Shown here one piece after another: positions 43,888-53,224 of a stretch of 64,000 bases of DNA. Each line of letters opens with the position of its first letter. Within the stretch, counting starts at the first letter, position 1. The DNA is taken from the NCBI RefSeq assembly GCF_008369125.1, contig NZ_VOAY01000001.1, forward strand, positions 1,240,001-1,304,000. Reading direction: 5' to 3'. This DNA comes from Allopusillimonas sp008369125. GTDB taxonomy: Bacteria > Pseudomonadota > Gammaproteobacteria > Burkholderiales > Burkholderiaceae_B. The translations under genes and the position numbers were made by a program. The notes beneath the pieces were generated by a model, which was not told where the DNA came from, did not search any database, and saw only the letters and a program-made list of their open reading frames with translations.

Positions 43888-45167
43888 GCAGCCGTTTCCA
43901 GGCAAAGGGCTGGCAACGGCTCATCTGAGGTACAAACATCGATATCAACAAATGCCTTCTGAAACGGCGTCTGCCAGAACCCTGTTGAATTCAACGCCAA
44001 CGCGAATTTCTCAACACTGTTGCCATCCCCAAAGGGCATAGATCGCCTGCAGTTTGTGTACGATTTTGCCTTGTGAATAGCGTCAAGTATCGATTGCTCG
44101 TGGTAACCGCAATTAAAAATAGACTCACAAAAATAACGCCTGCTCTGTCGTGTACCTACATTAACGGTAGGCACTCCGTAAAAAGGCGCTTCACGAATGC
44201 CTGCGCTGGAATTTCCGATTATGTAGTTGGCGTTTTTTAATAGCGTCAGAAAATGTTCAAACCGTATGGAGGGGAAAACAGAAAAACGTCTGTTTTCTCG
44301 GTGCCTATTTATTTCTGCCAATATGGCGCCGGTACCCGCATCATTGTTGGGATAGACAACCACATAACGATCGCCAGTTTTTTCCAATGCCGAGAAGAAG
44401 GCTTTGGCATATGCCGGCATGTCGGCCTCTTCGCTTGTCACCGGGTGGAACATGGCAATGGCATAGTTAGCGGAAGGTATTTGATAGTGCGCCAATGCCT
44501 GCTGCAAAGACGGCAAGGTGTCAGACCGCATCACGTCAAGGTCTGGCGAACCGATCACATAAATGTTGCTGCCGCACTCCCCAAGCTGCACCAACCGCGC
44601 TGCGGCATCGTCATTGGCCACCATATGTATGTGCGCCAGCTTGGTCACGGCATGGCGGATCAAGTCATCCACCGTGCCAGACAGCTCACCACCTTCAATA
44701 TGGCAAACCAGCGTATTGCTAAGCGCCCCTACCGTCGCACCTGCCAAGGCCTCCAGGCGATCGCCATGAACCACAATAAGATGCGGCGCTATCTCGCCAA
44801 TAAGCCTAGAAAACAAACAGACGGAGTTACCCATAATTGAGCACATGGGCTCGTTGGCGTGCTGGTTGGCGACGAAGTAAATGTGCGTGAAACCTTCGCG
44901 CTTTACCTCAAGATACGTGCTGCCATATAACTTAAGCATATGCATGCCGGTGACGATGACATGCAGTTCGATGTCACTGCGCTGCTCCAGGTAGTGCATC
45001 AGGGGCTTGAGCTTGCCGAAGTCTGCCCGGGTGCCGGTGATGAATACGATTTTGCGGATGGGGTTGGCTTTATCCTCTTGCACCAGACGGCGTATTTCGT
45101 CGCACCCGGTTGCTGGCATGGTCAGCCTTTGACAGGGAAAGCCGGGCGGGTTTTTCAACTTGCTCAT
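43884..45167 (-). CDS. neuC: Hydrolysing UDP-GlcNAc 2-epimerase NeuC-like
   Basis: First gene of the nonulosonate operon, 427 residues. It would convert UDP-GlcNAc to ManNAc, or a GDP/UDP-diacetamido sugar if the product is legionaminic acid. Motifs: KIVFITGTRADFGKLKPLM, PHLIVVHGDRLEALAGATVG, CHIEGGELSGTVDDLIRHA, VTKLAHIHMVANDDAAARL, GSPDLDVM and IIGNSSAGIREAPFYGVP. The Asp, Glu and His residues of hydrolysing epimerases are all visible. The C-terminus extends about 30 residues beyond the usual end. The choice between sialic and legionaminic acid is open. Confidence 0.88.
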   Translation of the reverse strand: MSKLKNPPGFPCQRLTMPATGCDEIRRLVQEDKANPIRKIVFITGTRADFGKLKPLMHYLEQRSDIELHVIVTGMHMLKLYGSTYLEVKREGFTHIYFVANQHANEPMCSIMGNSVCLFSRLIGEIAPHLIVVHGDRLEALAGATVGALSNTLVCHIEGGELSGTVDDLIRHAVTKLAHIHMVANDDAAARLVQLGECGSNIYVIGSPDLDVMRSDTLPSLQQALAHYQIPSANYAIAMFHPVTSEEADMPAYAKAFFSALEKTGDRYVVVYPNNDAGTGAILAEINRHRENRRFSVFPSIRFEHFLTLLKNANYIIGNSSAGIREAPFYGVPTVNVGTRQSRRYFCESIFNCGYHEQSILDAIHKAKSYTNCRRSMPFGDGNSVEKFALALNSTGFWQTPFQKAFVDIDVCTSDEPLPALCLETAA

Positions 45168-45322
45168 TAAAATCCAAACTTAACTTTTTCTATTGACACA
45201 AACTAGAGTGACTGCGCCCCACACAACGGCTGACGCTGCCAGCTCGCAGGCACGCAGACTCGAATTCGCTAGCTCGCTCCAGAGACCCTTAAAGGCCATA
45301 TGAATCGCATTAGCCAATGCCC

Positions 45323-45396
45323 CCCCTCATGCAAGACAGCTTGCTGCCGATGCACAAGAAGAAACAGCTGGCTTTTGTAAATTCAAACAGTACGAA
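45323..45396 (+). pseudogene. DUF1501 gene fragment
   Basis: The plus strand reads PLMQDSLLPMHKKKQLAFVN, almost the same as PLMQDSLLPMYKKKQLAFVN of the intact DUF1501 protein encoded at 31726-32955. Only about 25 codons remain. It shows that DNA related to the DUF1501 gene was copied or moved here, 12.5 kb away and in opposite orientation. Confidence 0.85.
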
Positions 45397-45767
45397 CGAA
45401 AAAAAGGCCGATTAAAGACAAGTACTTACGTTCTCACGAATATGTGCCCGTCTCTTTGACCCCGAACAGGGCGCTGAATTTGTCCACACATGAATGTGCA
45501 CAGCCCTATCAACCCCAAGGCATCTGCCTGGTGTTTTGATCGGGCTAGTTTGTCTGGAGAATTCTATTCTGGCGTGAAAAAGCCAGAACTTGAAGGAATT
45601 GGATCTTTATTGCTCAGTTCTGTAGTTTGAGATGTATTTATTGGACTACGTGAAACTGACAGCCTGCGGTTGCCAACGTAATGGGGTTGAGCACGAATAA
45701 ACGAGGCCAATCTCGACGGCATGACCTAACTGCCGAAATGCGGTTTATTCGACTAATGTGATATAGT
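45397..45767. other. Intergenic region, nothing recognised
   Basis: This is a degenerate-looking stretch between the DUF1501 fragment and the hipB-like remnant. Several short frames are interrupted. I recognise no gene or structural element. Confidence 0.35.
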
Positions 45768-45800
45768 TTTATGCATCACATGAACATTTTGATGCATAAA
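45768..45800. promoter_or_regulatory. Perfect 11-base inverted repeat, candidate HipB operator
   Basis: TTTATGCATCA (45768-45778) and TGATGCATAAA (45790-45800) are exact inverted repeats with an 11-base spacer, starting 44 bases upstream of the hipB-like ATG. They overlap the probable promoter (TATAGT at 45763-45768). Such operators are typical of HipB-like autorepressors. Confidence 0.75.
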
Positions 45801-45811
45801 TCCACATCACT

Positions 45812-46129
45812 ATGCGTTATAGCCTCGAACCCATCTCAAATCGCCTGCGTGAAGCACGCATTGCCAAGAACCTGAGCCAGCGCCAACTTAGCAAACTGGC
45901 CGGTGTGCCACAGTCACACATCTCCAGAATTTAAAGCAATCAGGTAGACCTGCGGCTTTCCAGTTTGATTGCCATCGCCAACGCTCTCGATCTTGAAGTA
46001 ATACTTGTACCGCGCAAGGCCATGCCCGCTGTGCAATTGATTGCGCGTCAGGCAGCACATACGTCCTCGCAACAACAGTCGTCCACCGAACCCAGGCCCG
46101 CCTACTCACTGGATGAGGACGATTGGTAA
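45812..46129 (+). pseudogene. hipB-like Xre antitoxin with nonsense codon
   Basis: The frame from ATG at 45812 encodes a HipB-type Xre protein: RLREARIAKNLSQRQLSKLA, GVPQSHISRI, then TAA (45932-45934) where Glu is expected, then SNQVDLRLSSLIAIANALDL and EVILVPRKAM, ending TAA at 46129. A single G-to-T change (GAA to TAA) within the DNA-binding domain inactivates it. The rest of the frame is undamaged, so the mutation looks recent. Confidence 0.88.
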
Positions 46130-46130
46130 T

Positions 46131-46334
46131 GGCAAACGCTTCCACCCTGGGCACTTGGCCGCCAAGGCCGCCTTACCGCGCCAGCTGGTGATAGATACCG
46201 CACAGGAAACCGTTGCGCTTTTCATGCAGCGCTGGGCCAGCGAAAAGAACCACCTGCCTATGCATAAAGACGTCAGGACGGCCATAGAAAAGCATCTTGA
46301 GACACTCCCGATCGTGACATACCATCCGTCATAG
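46131..46334 (+). pseudogene. hipA-like toxin, C-terminal remnant
   Basis: After the hipB-like frame, a plus-strand frame encodes GKRFHPGHLAAKAALPRQLV, IDTAQETVALFMQRW and HLPMHKDVRTAIEKHLETL, resembling the C-terminal end of HipA-family kinases. The kinase body is missing. Loss of both antitoxin and toxin function is consistent with decay of the whole locus. The HipA assignment is moderate; position after hipB supports it. Confidence 0.6.
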
Positions 46335-46387
46335 ACCGCCGCCGCACGTTTACATCAAGCTCAGTTGGCTCACGCCGAAAAATGAAG

Positions 46388-47365
46388 TCAATCATAAATC
46401 TCAACAATACCGATAACATCAATACTGCCCGGCTCAGTAACCACAAGAGCCCTTATCTTGTGCTCCCTCATGTAAACCTCTGCCTCTGAGATCCGCATGT
46501 CTGCAGGGATGGTGTGTGGGTCTCGGGTCATGAAATCAGACACGGTCAATGCTGAAGCATCCCCATGCGCCAGCAAGGTACGACGGATATCGCCGTCAGT
46601 AACGATACCGACGAGCCGCCCTTCATCCATCACGATAACCAGGCCCATGCGGCCATAGGTCATGCGCAGCAGGCAATCGTGAAAAGTCGTCGCTAACTGT
46701 ACCGCTGGAGGATCCTTGCGCATCACATCGCGGGCACGGGTAAGCAGGCGTCTGCCGAGACTACCCCCTGGGTGATAGCGGGCAAAGTCCATGGGCTTGA
46801 ACCCGCGTGCGTTGATAAGCGCGACGGCCAGCGCATCACCTATGGCCATCGTCACCAAGGTTGACGTTGTAGGAGCCAGATTGTTAGGGCAAATTTCGCG
46901 TTCGACTGAAACGTCTATCCAAAGATCAGCGTTCTTAACCAAGGTTGATTCGCTATTGCCCGCAAACGCAACAATGATATTGCCAAACGCTTTCAGGCTG
47001 GGGATGAGCTTGACCACCTCCTCCGTTTCACCACTGTAGGAAATCAAGATGATCAGATCACTTGGTGTGATCATGCCAAGGTCGCCGTGAAACGCCTCGC
47101 CTGGATGCAGAAAAAAACTTGGGGTGCCTGTGGACGCCAGCGTCGCCACGGTTTTTCGCCCCACCAAGCCAGACTTGCCCATACCGCACACAGCCACCCT
47201 ACCCTTGCAGGCGAGAATCATTTCAACCAACCGTTCAAAGTCGCCATTGATACGCGCTGCCAGACGTTTAATGGCCTCTGCCTGTGTATTGAGGGCCTGT
47301 ACTGCGCATGCGATATGGCCCTTCTGAGGGGAAGGAATGCTGCTAGCGTTGGATAAATTCGTCAT
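46388..47365 (-). CDS. kpsF: Arabinose-5-phosphate isomerase KpsF/KdsD (copy 1)
   Basis: Converts ribulose-5-phosphate to arabinose-5-phosphate, the entry step of Kdo synthesis. It is 325 residues, the usual length. The SIS domain (about 35-185) has VAVCGMGKSGLVGRKTVAT, STGTPSFFLHPGEAFHGDLG, ISYSGETEEVVKLIPSLK and ARYHPGGSLGRRLLTRARDV. Two CBS domains follow (about 205-325; GLVIVMDEGRLVGIVTDGDI). It differs from the copy at 56105-57082 at about 27 of 325 positions by eye. It is an isolated minus-strand gene here. Confidence 0.93.
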   Translation of the reverse strand: MTNLSNASSIPSPQKGHIACAVQALNTQAEAIKRLAARINGDFERLVEMILACKGRVAVCGMGKSGLVGRKTVATLASTGTPSFFLHPGEAFHGDLGMITPSDLIILISYSGETEEVVKLIPSLKAFGNIIVAFAGNSESTLVKNADLWIDVSVEREICPNNLAPTTSTLVTMAIGDALAVALINARGFKPMDFARYHPGGSLGRRLLTRARDVMRKDPPAVQLATTFHDCLLRMTYGRMGLVIVMDEGRLVGIVTDGDIRRTLLAHGDASALTVSDFMTRDPHTIPADMRISEAEVYMREHKIRALVVTEPGSIDVIGIVEIYD

Positions 47366-47889
47366 TCAAATTGCTCTAGGTGCAAAAAAAGCCATCTGCT
47401 GATTGGAATGGATGAATCAACACATTGGCGCAATTAATTAGCTAGTGGTCGTGGGCGGCTTCCCATAGAAAAAGCCTCACGAGCAACGCAAGTATATACG
47501 CAGAGGACACCAGATCAGCCACAGTCATTTTGTAATTTAATAAAATCTTAATAATCGGCACACTTATACGCATTAAACTTGATTGCAAGATTAAGCATGA
47601 ATAACTTACTAATGATCAATTATGGCAATGATATTAAATAATTGTTTTTCACAATATTTTTTTGTAACTGGACGTACTCTTCTCAAGATAAAATCTTCGT
47701 TCAATTACGAATTGTTTAAATATTTGTTCTGATGTATTTCTTACTTCGTCTAGACTTCCGACACCATATTCCCCCAGATACAGTATTGAACTATGAAATG
47801 TTTGATTAGCGCTAAGTCATTGTGAAAAACTACCGTTAGCTCACCCTAATTTGTTTCAAAATCGCAACCAAAACGGCTGGATTAATCAG
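47366..47889. promoter_or_regulatory. AT-rich divergent intergenic region upstream of two capsule genes
   Basis: This 524-base AT-rich region separates kpsF copy 1 (minus) from the GT2 fusion gene (plus). It must hold both promoters, and several TATAAT-like stretches exist, but none has a convincing paired -35. I looked for an ops/JUMPstart-type GGCGGTAG element on both strands and found none. A TTG at 47851 opens the downstream frame early; the ATG at 47890 is preferred. Confidence 0.35.
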
Positions 47890-50184
47890 ATGAGCAAAAC
47901 CTTAACAGTCATAATTCCTTTACGGGCTACGTCATCTCGACCGGATGTAGTTGAAAGGCTACATTATCAGGTGGAGAATGCTGAAAACAGCAACCACGTA
48001 GACTTTCTTGTCGTCGACGATGGCTCAGCAGCGCCCTTTGACGAGCAAATCAAAGAAACATGTCAACGCAATGGTATGCGTCTTATACGCCTGGAAACAG
48101 CAGATAAGCTGTTTAGCTTCGGGCGATGCCGAAATATTGGTGTGTCTCAGTCAACCACGCCTTTTGTTATGTTCCTTGACGTTGACCTCGTACCTTATGA
48201 TGATTTCTATAAAGATCTTATAACCGAAATCGAGGTTCGCGAGCTGCACAATGATGTCTCTGACTTCATCATGGTAGGCGTCATCTATCTAACCAAACAA
48301 GGCACTCAACAGTATTTTAATACGGCGCCAAAACTGAGAAAACAAAAGTTCACCCATGCACTGCTTGAAGATAATCACGAGATTATCGAAAAATTCTCCA
48401 CCGGAACTTCTGTCACCGTATATAGCCGCCCTTGGTATATGGCCCATGGCGGTGTAGATGAAAGCTTTGAGGGCTGGGGGTATGAAGACCTCGAGTTTAA
48501 TTGCAGGATGATACGTCTTAGCAAAAAATTCCCCTTACCCTCGGAGTTTTCCAAAGATTATCGAAATTTTAAGAACATTGTCGAATACAAAGGCTGGAAG
48601 AGTATTTATCGCTTGTTTGGTGATTTAACTTTCTACAAGGGCATTGTTTTGTTTCATGCCTGGCACCCGGTGGAAACTAATGGCGACTACATGAAGCGTA
48701 AAAGCGCTAATGAAAAGCTGTTCAATGAAAACTTACTCAAATTCGCCAAAGACAGTCATGAACCCTGGGCCTTGCCAATGCCAGAAGCCGGGTCATCCAT
48801 CTTCTTCAATAAAAACCCCTTTGTATACAACAGACTGACGGCGCCCTACTTCGGCCGCATACAGCTATTTGACGCGAAAAGAGAAACACCAGAATCAATC
48901 GTAAACCTGATCCAGCATGGTAAAGCGGATCGTGTCGTGTTTTTTAACCCCTATGCAGACGAGCATGTAAAGTCTATCTATAAGGCTGTCAAAGCCGCCC
49001 GCCTACCTTTTTTTGTGTGCGAGCGCGGGGCGTTACGTGACTCAGTTTTCATTGACCCCAACGGCTTTAATGCAGAAAGCGAAAGCTACCATGCAGCGTA
49101 TTGGGACAAGCCCCTGAGCGATAAAAAACGCCTGAAGGTTATGGACTACATCAATGAAGAAAAAGCCCTTGATGCGTCACTTGAAAAACAACCAGAGCGT
49201 CTCGGTGAACTTATTACCCGCAAGCAACTCGGGCTTGAAGGCAAAAAAGTACTGTTTGTACCGTTTCAACGCCCAAGTGATACCGTAATCCAGTACTTTT
49301 GCGGTGAGATTGAAACGTTCGATAACTTCGTTAATTTGGTAAAAACCTTAGCAGACGCACTCCCGTCCAACTGGGCAATCGTCGCAAAACGGCACCCTCT
49401 TGAAGACGACTTACCCGATATGCCCGGCGTTAAATGGGCAAACAGTAACAACGTTAAAGACCTGCTTGCCGTAGCCGATGCCACGCTGGTAATTAATTCA
49501 GGCGTAGGCCTGCTTTCGCTCATATACGGCAAACTCACCATCGCAGCCGGCCAAGCCTTTTATGCACAACCCGGGCTAGCAGAACAGGCCTCCACTGTCG
49601 ACAAGATCCATCAGTTACTCGATAGCGGAGCGCGACCAGACCCAGAACGCGTTCTTCGGTTTACCTCATACCTTATCGACGATTTTTACAGTTTCGGCAC
49701 GTTCAAAACACGCGAGGTAGCCTGGAAAGAAACCGGGCAACGCATGACGGCCACTACCGACATCGACTTTTATCAGATTCGCGTGCCAGGCATAGGGGGT
49801 TACAACCGCCGTCGCAACAAAGACATAGCCATCCGCCGCGAATCAATACTGTTTGACCGTTACCGAGTAGCAATGAGCATGGAGGCTTATCAGCAAAGAC
49901 AAGCGGCCATCAACGCAGCAGATTCTGTGCAGCCCAAGAACGCAATCATGCTTTCTCAAACGACCGGCCACAACTCTGCTAGCCCCCTATCCAACGATGG
50001 TTCTGCGCGCCTAGGCACATTTAGCGAAACGCAGCTTGTCACCAACGCGTCCTACTCAGTCAATCACCACAGTGGGAATAGGTCCTGGAAAAAGATAAAA
50101 AAGCTTATCAGAACCCCACGCCGTTATTTCGAAGAGTCAAGGTCGCCAATTGTGCTTGGCATGTACCGAGTATTTAAAAGGTAG
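47890..50184 (+). CDS. GT2 glycosyltransferase fused to capsule-synthesis (GT-B-like) domain
   Basis: A bifunctional capsule enzyme of about 764 residues. The N-terminal 250 residues are a GT-A/GT2 domain: LTVIIPLRATSSRPDVVERL, FLVVDDGSAAPF, FVMFLDVDLVPYDD (DxD metal site) and GWGYEDLEFNCRM (ExD acceptor-site motif). From about residue 310 a second domain resembles capsule-synthesis GT-B enzymes: FVCERGALRDSVFIDPNGF, KKVLFVPFQRPSDTVIQYFC, VAKRHPLEDDLP (HP motif) and LVINSGVGLLSLIYGK. A low-complexity segment precedes a basic C-terminus (KKIKKLIRTPRRYF). It lies 6 bases upstream of the pyruvyl transferase. It could be a polymerase adding two sugars. Confidence 0.78.
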   Translation: MSKTLTVIIPLRATSSRPDVVERLHYQVENAENSNHVDFLVVDDGSAAPFDEQIKETCQRNGMRLIRLETADKLFSFGRCRNIGVSQSTTPFVMFLDVDLVPYDDFYKDLITEIEVRELHNDVSDFIMVGVIYLTKQGTQQYFNTAPKLRKQKFTHALLEDNHEIIEKFSTGTSVTVYSRPWYMAHGGVDESFEGWGYEDLEFNCRMIRLSKKFPLPSEFSKDYRNFKNIVEYKGWKSIYRLFGDLTFYKGIVLFHAWHPVETNGDYMKRKSANEKLFNENLLKFAKDSHEPWALPMPEAGSSIFFNKNPFVYNRLTAPYFGRIQLFDAKRETPESIVNLIQHGKADRVVFFNPYADEHVKSIYKAVKAARLPFFVCERGALRDSVFIDPNGFNAESESYHAAYWDKPLSDKKRLKVMDYINEEKALDASLEKQPERLGELITRKQLGLEGKKVLFVPFQRPSDTVIQYFCGEIETFDNFVNLVKTLADALPSNWAIVAKRHPLEDDLPDMPGVKWANSNNVKDLLAVADATLVINSGVGLLSLIYGKLTIAAGQAFYAQPGLAEQASTVDKIHQLLDSGARPDPERVLRFTSYLIDDFYSFGTFKTREVAWKETGQRMTATTDIDFYQIRVPGIGGYNRRRNKDIAIRRESILFDRYRVAMSMEAYQQRQAAINAADSVQPKNAIMLSQTTGHNSASPLSNDGSARLGTFSETQLVTNASYSVNHHSGNRSWKKIKKLIRTPRRYFEESRSPIVLGMYRVFKR

Positions 50185-50190
50185 AACATC

Positions 50191-51444
50191 ATGCGTCTTC
50201 TTTTCTATCGCCCCGCTCAAACTCTGTACACCTCGTCCGTTTCAACAGCCTTTCAGCAAGGTGTGCCCCTGTCTTCCGGCACCACCATCGGCAATCACGT
50301 GGACGGCTACAAACTAACGGGCAACAAAGGCAACATGATCCATAGAATGGCCATGTTGCAACTGCTTGACTTTGACAGACCCAACTCAGCTCAAATGGAT
50401 TTAGCTGCCTTGAGAAAGAGCGGAAAATCTATTGATTACATCAAAGACTTCGTGCGAGAACACTTTGACGCCGTAGTCCTGACCTTTTCGAACATCATCC
50501 GAAAAGGCGACAGCGACGGGTTTTTAACCGATATCATCAAAGCCATAGACATACCCATTGTCACTGTAGGAGTCGGCCTTCAAGACACCTTGAGCGACGG
50601 CATACAGGCCCTAGACCCAACCACCGTCGCACTTTTGCAAGTGCTGAACGATCGCAGCGTTTTATTCGGCGTGCGCGGCCACCGTACACAAGAATGGTGC
50701 CATGAGGCGGGGTTTGAAAAAGCCAAGGCTATCGGTTGCCCAAGCATGTTCGCCTATCCGCAGAACATCCGAAGCCTGAAACCTACGCACTATAGACGCT
50801 CAATGCGCGTAATGACAGCAGGCCACTTGCACCCAAGACTGCTAGATGCACAAAAAGCCCGGATCATGACATTAATGGCCAAGTTGCCTAAAAAACATGT
50901 GAGCTATGTATTTCAAAGCGAGCTCTCCGCGTACACAGATATTTTAGGCATCGAAGGCCTATACAACGAAGCAAGCTCAGAGATAGACGCCGGCTTTATG
51001 AACGGCTATCTGCAGAACCATTTCGGCATCAACAGAAGCTTTGATCATTATTATTGCTTTAATGATGCAGGGTCTTGGCGGCAGGCTGCCTCGTTTCACG
51101 ACTTATATGTGGGAGATCGCATTCACGGCGGCGTAGCGGCCATGCAGGCGGGTACGCCTGCAATTGTTCTATATGAAGATATCCGCGTGGCTGAGCTGAC
51201 TGCTTTTCATGGGATACCTAATGCTAAGGTATCCGACCTTAAAAAACATAGCTTTGCTGACCTCGTGGACATGCATCTGAGCAGTGAAGCTATGGCGAGG
51301 TTTAAAAAGAGATATGAGATTACGCTTGGTAATTTTTGTCAGCAGATTGGGGCGGCTGGTTTGGAGCTGATTATTTCACCGAATATAGCCGCACTGGCTG
51401 ATCGTCTAATTGGATCGGAGCGTGCGCCGGTCGCTACGGTATAA
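50191..51444 (+). CDS. Polysaccharide pyruvyl transferase-family protein
   Basis: A 417-residue member of the polysaccharide pyruvyl transferase family, which adds pyruvate ketals from PEP to surface sugars in the cytoplasm before export. Visible features: SSGTTIGNHVDGYKLTGNKG, FDAVVLTFSNIIRKGDS, VTVGVGLQDTL, VLFGVRGHRTQEWCHEAGF, and the conserved end FHDLYVGDRIHGGVAAMQAG followed by TPAIVLYEDIRVAEL. It starts 6 bases after the GT2 fusion gene and so is its operon partner, modifying or extending the same polymer. The family has other sugar-transfer members, so pyruvylation is likely but not proven. Confidence 0.82.
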   Translation: MRLLFYRPAQTLYTSSVSTAFQQGVPLSSGTTIGNHVDGYKLTGNKGNMIHRMAMLQLLDFDRPNSAQMDLAALRKSGKSIDYIKDFVREHFDAVVLTFSNIIRKGDSDGFLTDIIKAIDIPIVTVGVGLQDTLSDGIQALDPTTVALLQVLNDRSVLFGVRGHRTQEWCHEAGFEKAKAIGCPSMFAYPQNIRSLKPTHYRRSMRVMTAGHLHPRLLDAQKARIMTLMAKLPKKHVSYVFQSELSAYTDILGIEGLYNEASSEIDAGFMNGYLQNHFGINRSFDHYYCFNDAGSWRQAASFHDLYVGDRIHGGVAAMQAGTPAIVLYEDIRVAELTAFHGIPNAKVSDLKKHSFADLVDMHLSSEAMARFKKRYEITLGNFCQQIGAAGLELIISPNIAALADRLIGSERAPVATV

Positions 51445-51661
51445 GCGATAGCATACTAGGTCAACTTGGATTGCCGATCAGCCTGCCGTGTTCAGCGACC
51501 ATTAACTTGACCGACCAAGATAGTTGACGCGCGACACTGCCACTACAGGCAACAATTGCCTATAGTCCGGCTGCTACCGACTGAAGTAGGTATCGTGCAA
51601 GTAATGCGCTCAGTTGCAGAGGCTGACGTTTTTTGCTAAATACCAGAGAAGAAAATGCCGA

Positions 51662-53224
51662 TTATTCGGCCGCTTCAGCTCTCCCTACAAATTTTCCGTC
51701 TGCAACTTCAAACTGGGCCAGTGTTGCCACACCTGAATCGACATCAAGTGCATTATCCAATACTCGTAATTTCACAAGCATCTTAGCTGGGGTAATCTCA
51801 ACCACGCCATAACCTCTTTTTACAGGATTGTCGAGCAGGCAATGAGGGTTAGTTGCCATCAGGCGATTTGCCTGAGCTTGCGTACGCGAACTTGTAGAGG
51901 AAATACTAGTGCCGCAAAACTCACTGGCTAATAATGGCGATTTAACATCGTAAGGATCATGGTGTACGCGGGCCACCCAGTTCTGGTGAATATCGCCTCC
52001 CACAATAACGGGATTACGCAGCCGACTGCGCTGCATAGAGTCTAATAGCCGCTGACGCGCCTGTGGATATCCATCCCAGTTGTCAATCGACATTTTTCTG
52101 CCTGGGCCATAGCGATAGTTGGCTGGAGTAAACCGCGTCTGCTGGACAATAACATTCCACCTTACGCCCTGTTTTACTGAACGCAGAAAACTTTGGCCTA
52201 GCCACGCTTCTTGCTTCTCTCCCAGTATACTGCGTGACGCTTCTGGTGCCATGCAAACCGCTGCTACACCTGGTTTTGGATCGTTTGGACACAACGGCGC
52301 GTCACGGTACTGACGATCATCGAGTACATGGAAGGCGGCTAATGTTCCAAAGTCCACTCTATCGTATATCCGCAACTCTGCCCCATCCTTCAAGCCTCGA
52401 AGGCCCGCCCGTAGCGTACTGGTACGCAATGGCATATGCTCATAATAAGCTTGATAGGCTGCCGCACGACGTTTGTTGAATGCCTTGGTCTCATACATGG
52501 AAAATGACCCAGCGTAATTGTTTTGTACCTCGTGATCATCCCACGTGACCAACCAAGGGCAATGAGCATGTATCCTCTGTAAATCAGGATCACTTTTGTA
52601 CAAGGCATAGCGTGCACGATAATCGGCCAAATTTCGCACACTACGCAACGAGTGCGTTCGAACTGCATCAGGTTTTTTACTGGGCGGCCCTTCGTAAATG
52701 TAGTCGCCCACAAAGACTATCAAATCCAATCGTTCACCCAGCATATGCCGATAAGCGGCGTAAAACCCAGACTCCCAGCCTTGGCATGAAGCATAAGCAA
52801 AACGCAAGCGCGTTGGCGTAGCGGTTCTGCTAGGAAGGGTGCGGGTACGTCCCTGATCGCTTTCATACCCAGCAACCTGAAATTGATAGCCATACCATCG
52901 ATCAGCGGCAAGACCATCAACTTCTACATGAACAGAATGTGCAAGCTCAGCCAGAGCTGCATATTCACCATGGGCAAGTATTTGATTCGGTTTATCTAGG
53001 TCGAATACTTGCCATAAAACTCGCACTGCGGGAACAGCATTCAGTTCAGGTGCCGACAAGCGTGTCCATAAAACAAAACCATCAGCTGTTGGAGAGCCGC
53101 TAGCTACACCTAACTGGAACGGCGTTGCGGCGAACTTGATTGGTACTACCAACGCAAGTGCCGTGGTCGGAGCTGCAACCGCCAACGTCAGCAATTTTAA
53201 TAGAGTACGACGTTGCTGGTTCAT
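51662..53224 (-). CDS. phoD: PhoD-like alkaline phosphatase/phosphodiesterase
   Basis: Exported phosphatase of the PhoD family, 520 residues. The Tat signal is clear (QQRRTLLKLLTLAVAAPTTA). Domain features: FQLGVASGSPTADGFVLWTR, RFAYASCQGWESGFYAAYRH, LDLIVFVGDYIYEG (metal-binding Asp), LVTWDDHEVQNNYAG, RNPVIVGGDIHQNWVARV and ASEFCGTSISS. It cleaves phosphate mono- or diesters in the periplasm. It sits alone within the capsule region and may serve phosphate supply or turnover of glycerol-phosphate polymers; that link is inference. Confidence 0.92.
   Translation of the reverse strand: MNQQRRTLLKLLTLAVAAPTTALALVVPIKFAATPFQLGVASGSPTADGFVLWTRLSAPELNAVPAVRVLWQVFDLDKPNQILAHGEYAALAELAHSVHVEVDGLAADRWYGYQFQVAGYESDQGRTRTLPSRTATPTRLRFAYASCQGWESGFYAAYRHMLGERLDLIVFVGDYIYEGPPSKKPDAVRTHSLRSVRNLADYRARYALYKSDPDLQRIHAHCPWLVTWDDHEVQNNYAGSFSMYETKAFNKRRAAAYQAYYEHMPLRTSTLRAGLRGLKDGAELRIYDRVDFGTLAAFHVLDDRQYRDAPLCPNDPKPGVAAVCMAPEASRSILGEKQEAWLGQSFLRSVKQGVRWNVIVQQTRFTPANYRYGPGRKMSIDNWDGYPQARQRLLDSMQRSRLRNPVIVGGDIHQNWVARVHHDPYDVKSPLLASEFCGTSISSTSSRTQAQANRLMATNPHCLLDNPVKRGYGVVEITPAKMLVKLRVLDNALDVDSGVATLAQFEVADGKFVGRAEAAE

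Noticed and set aside
47366..47889. Possible JUMPstart/ops antiterminator element upstream of capsule genes
   Set aside because: No GGCGGTAG or close variant on either strand.
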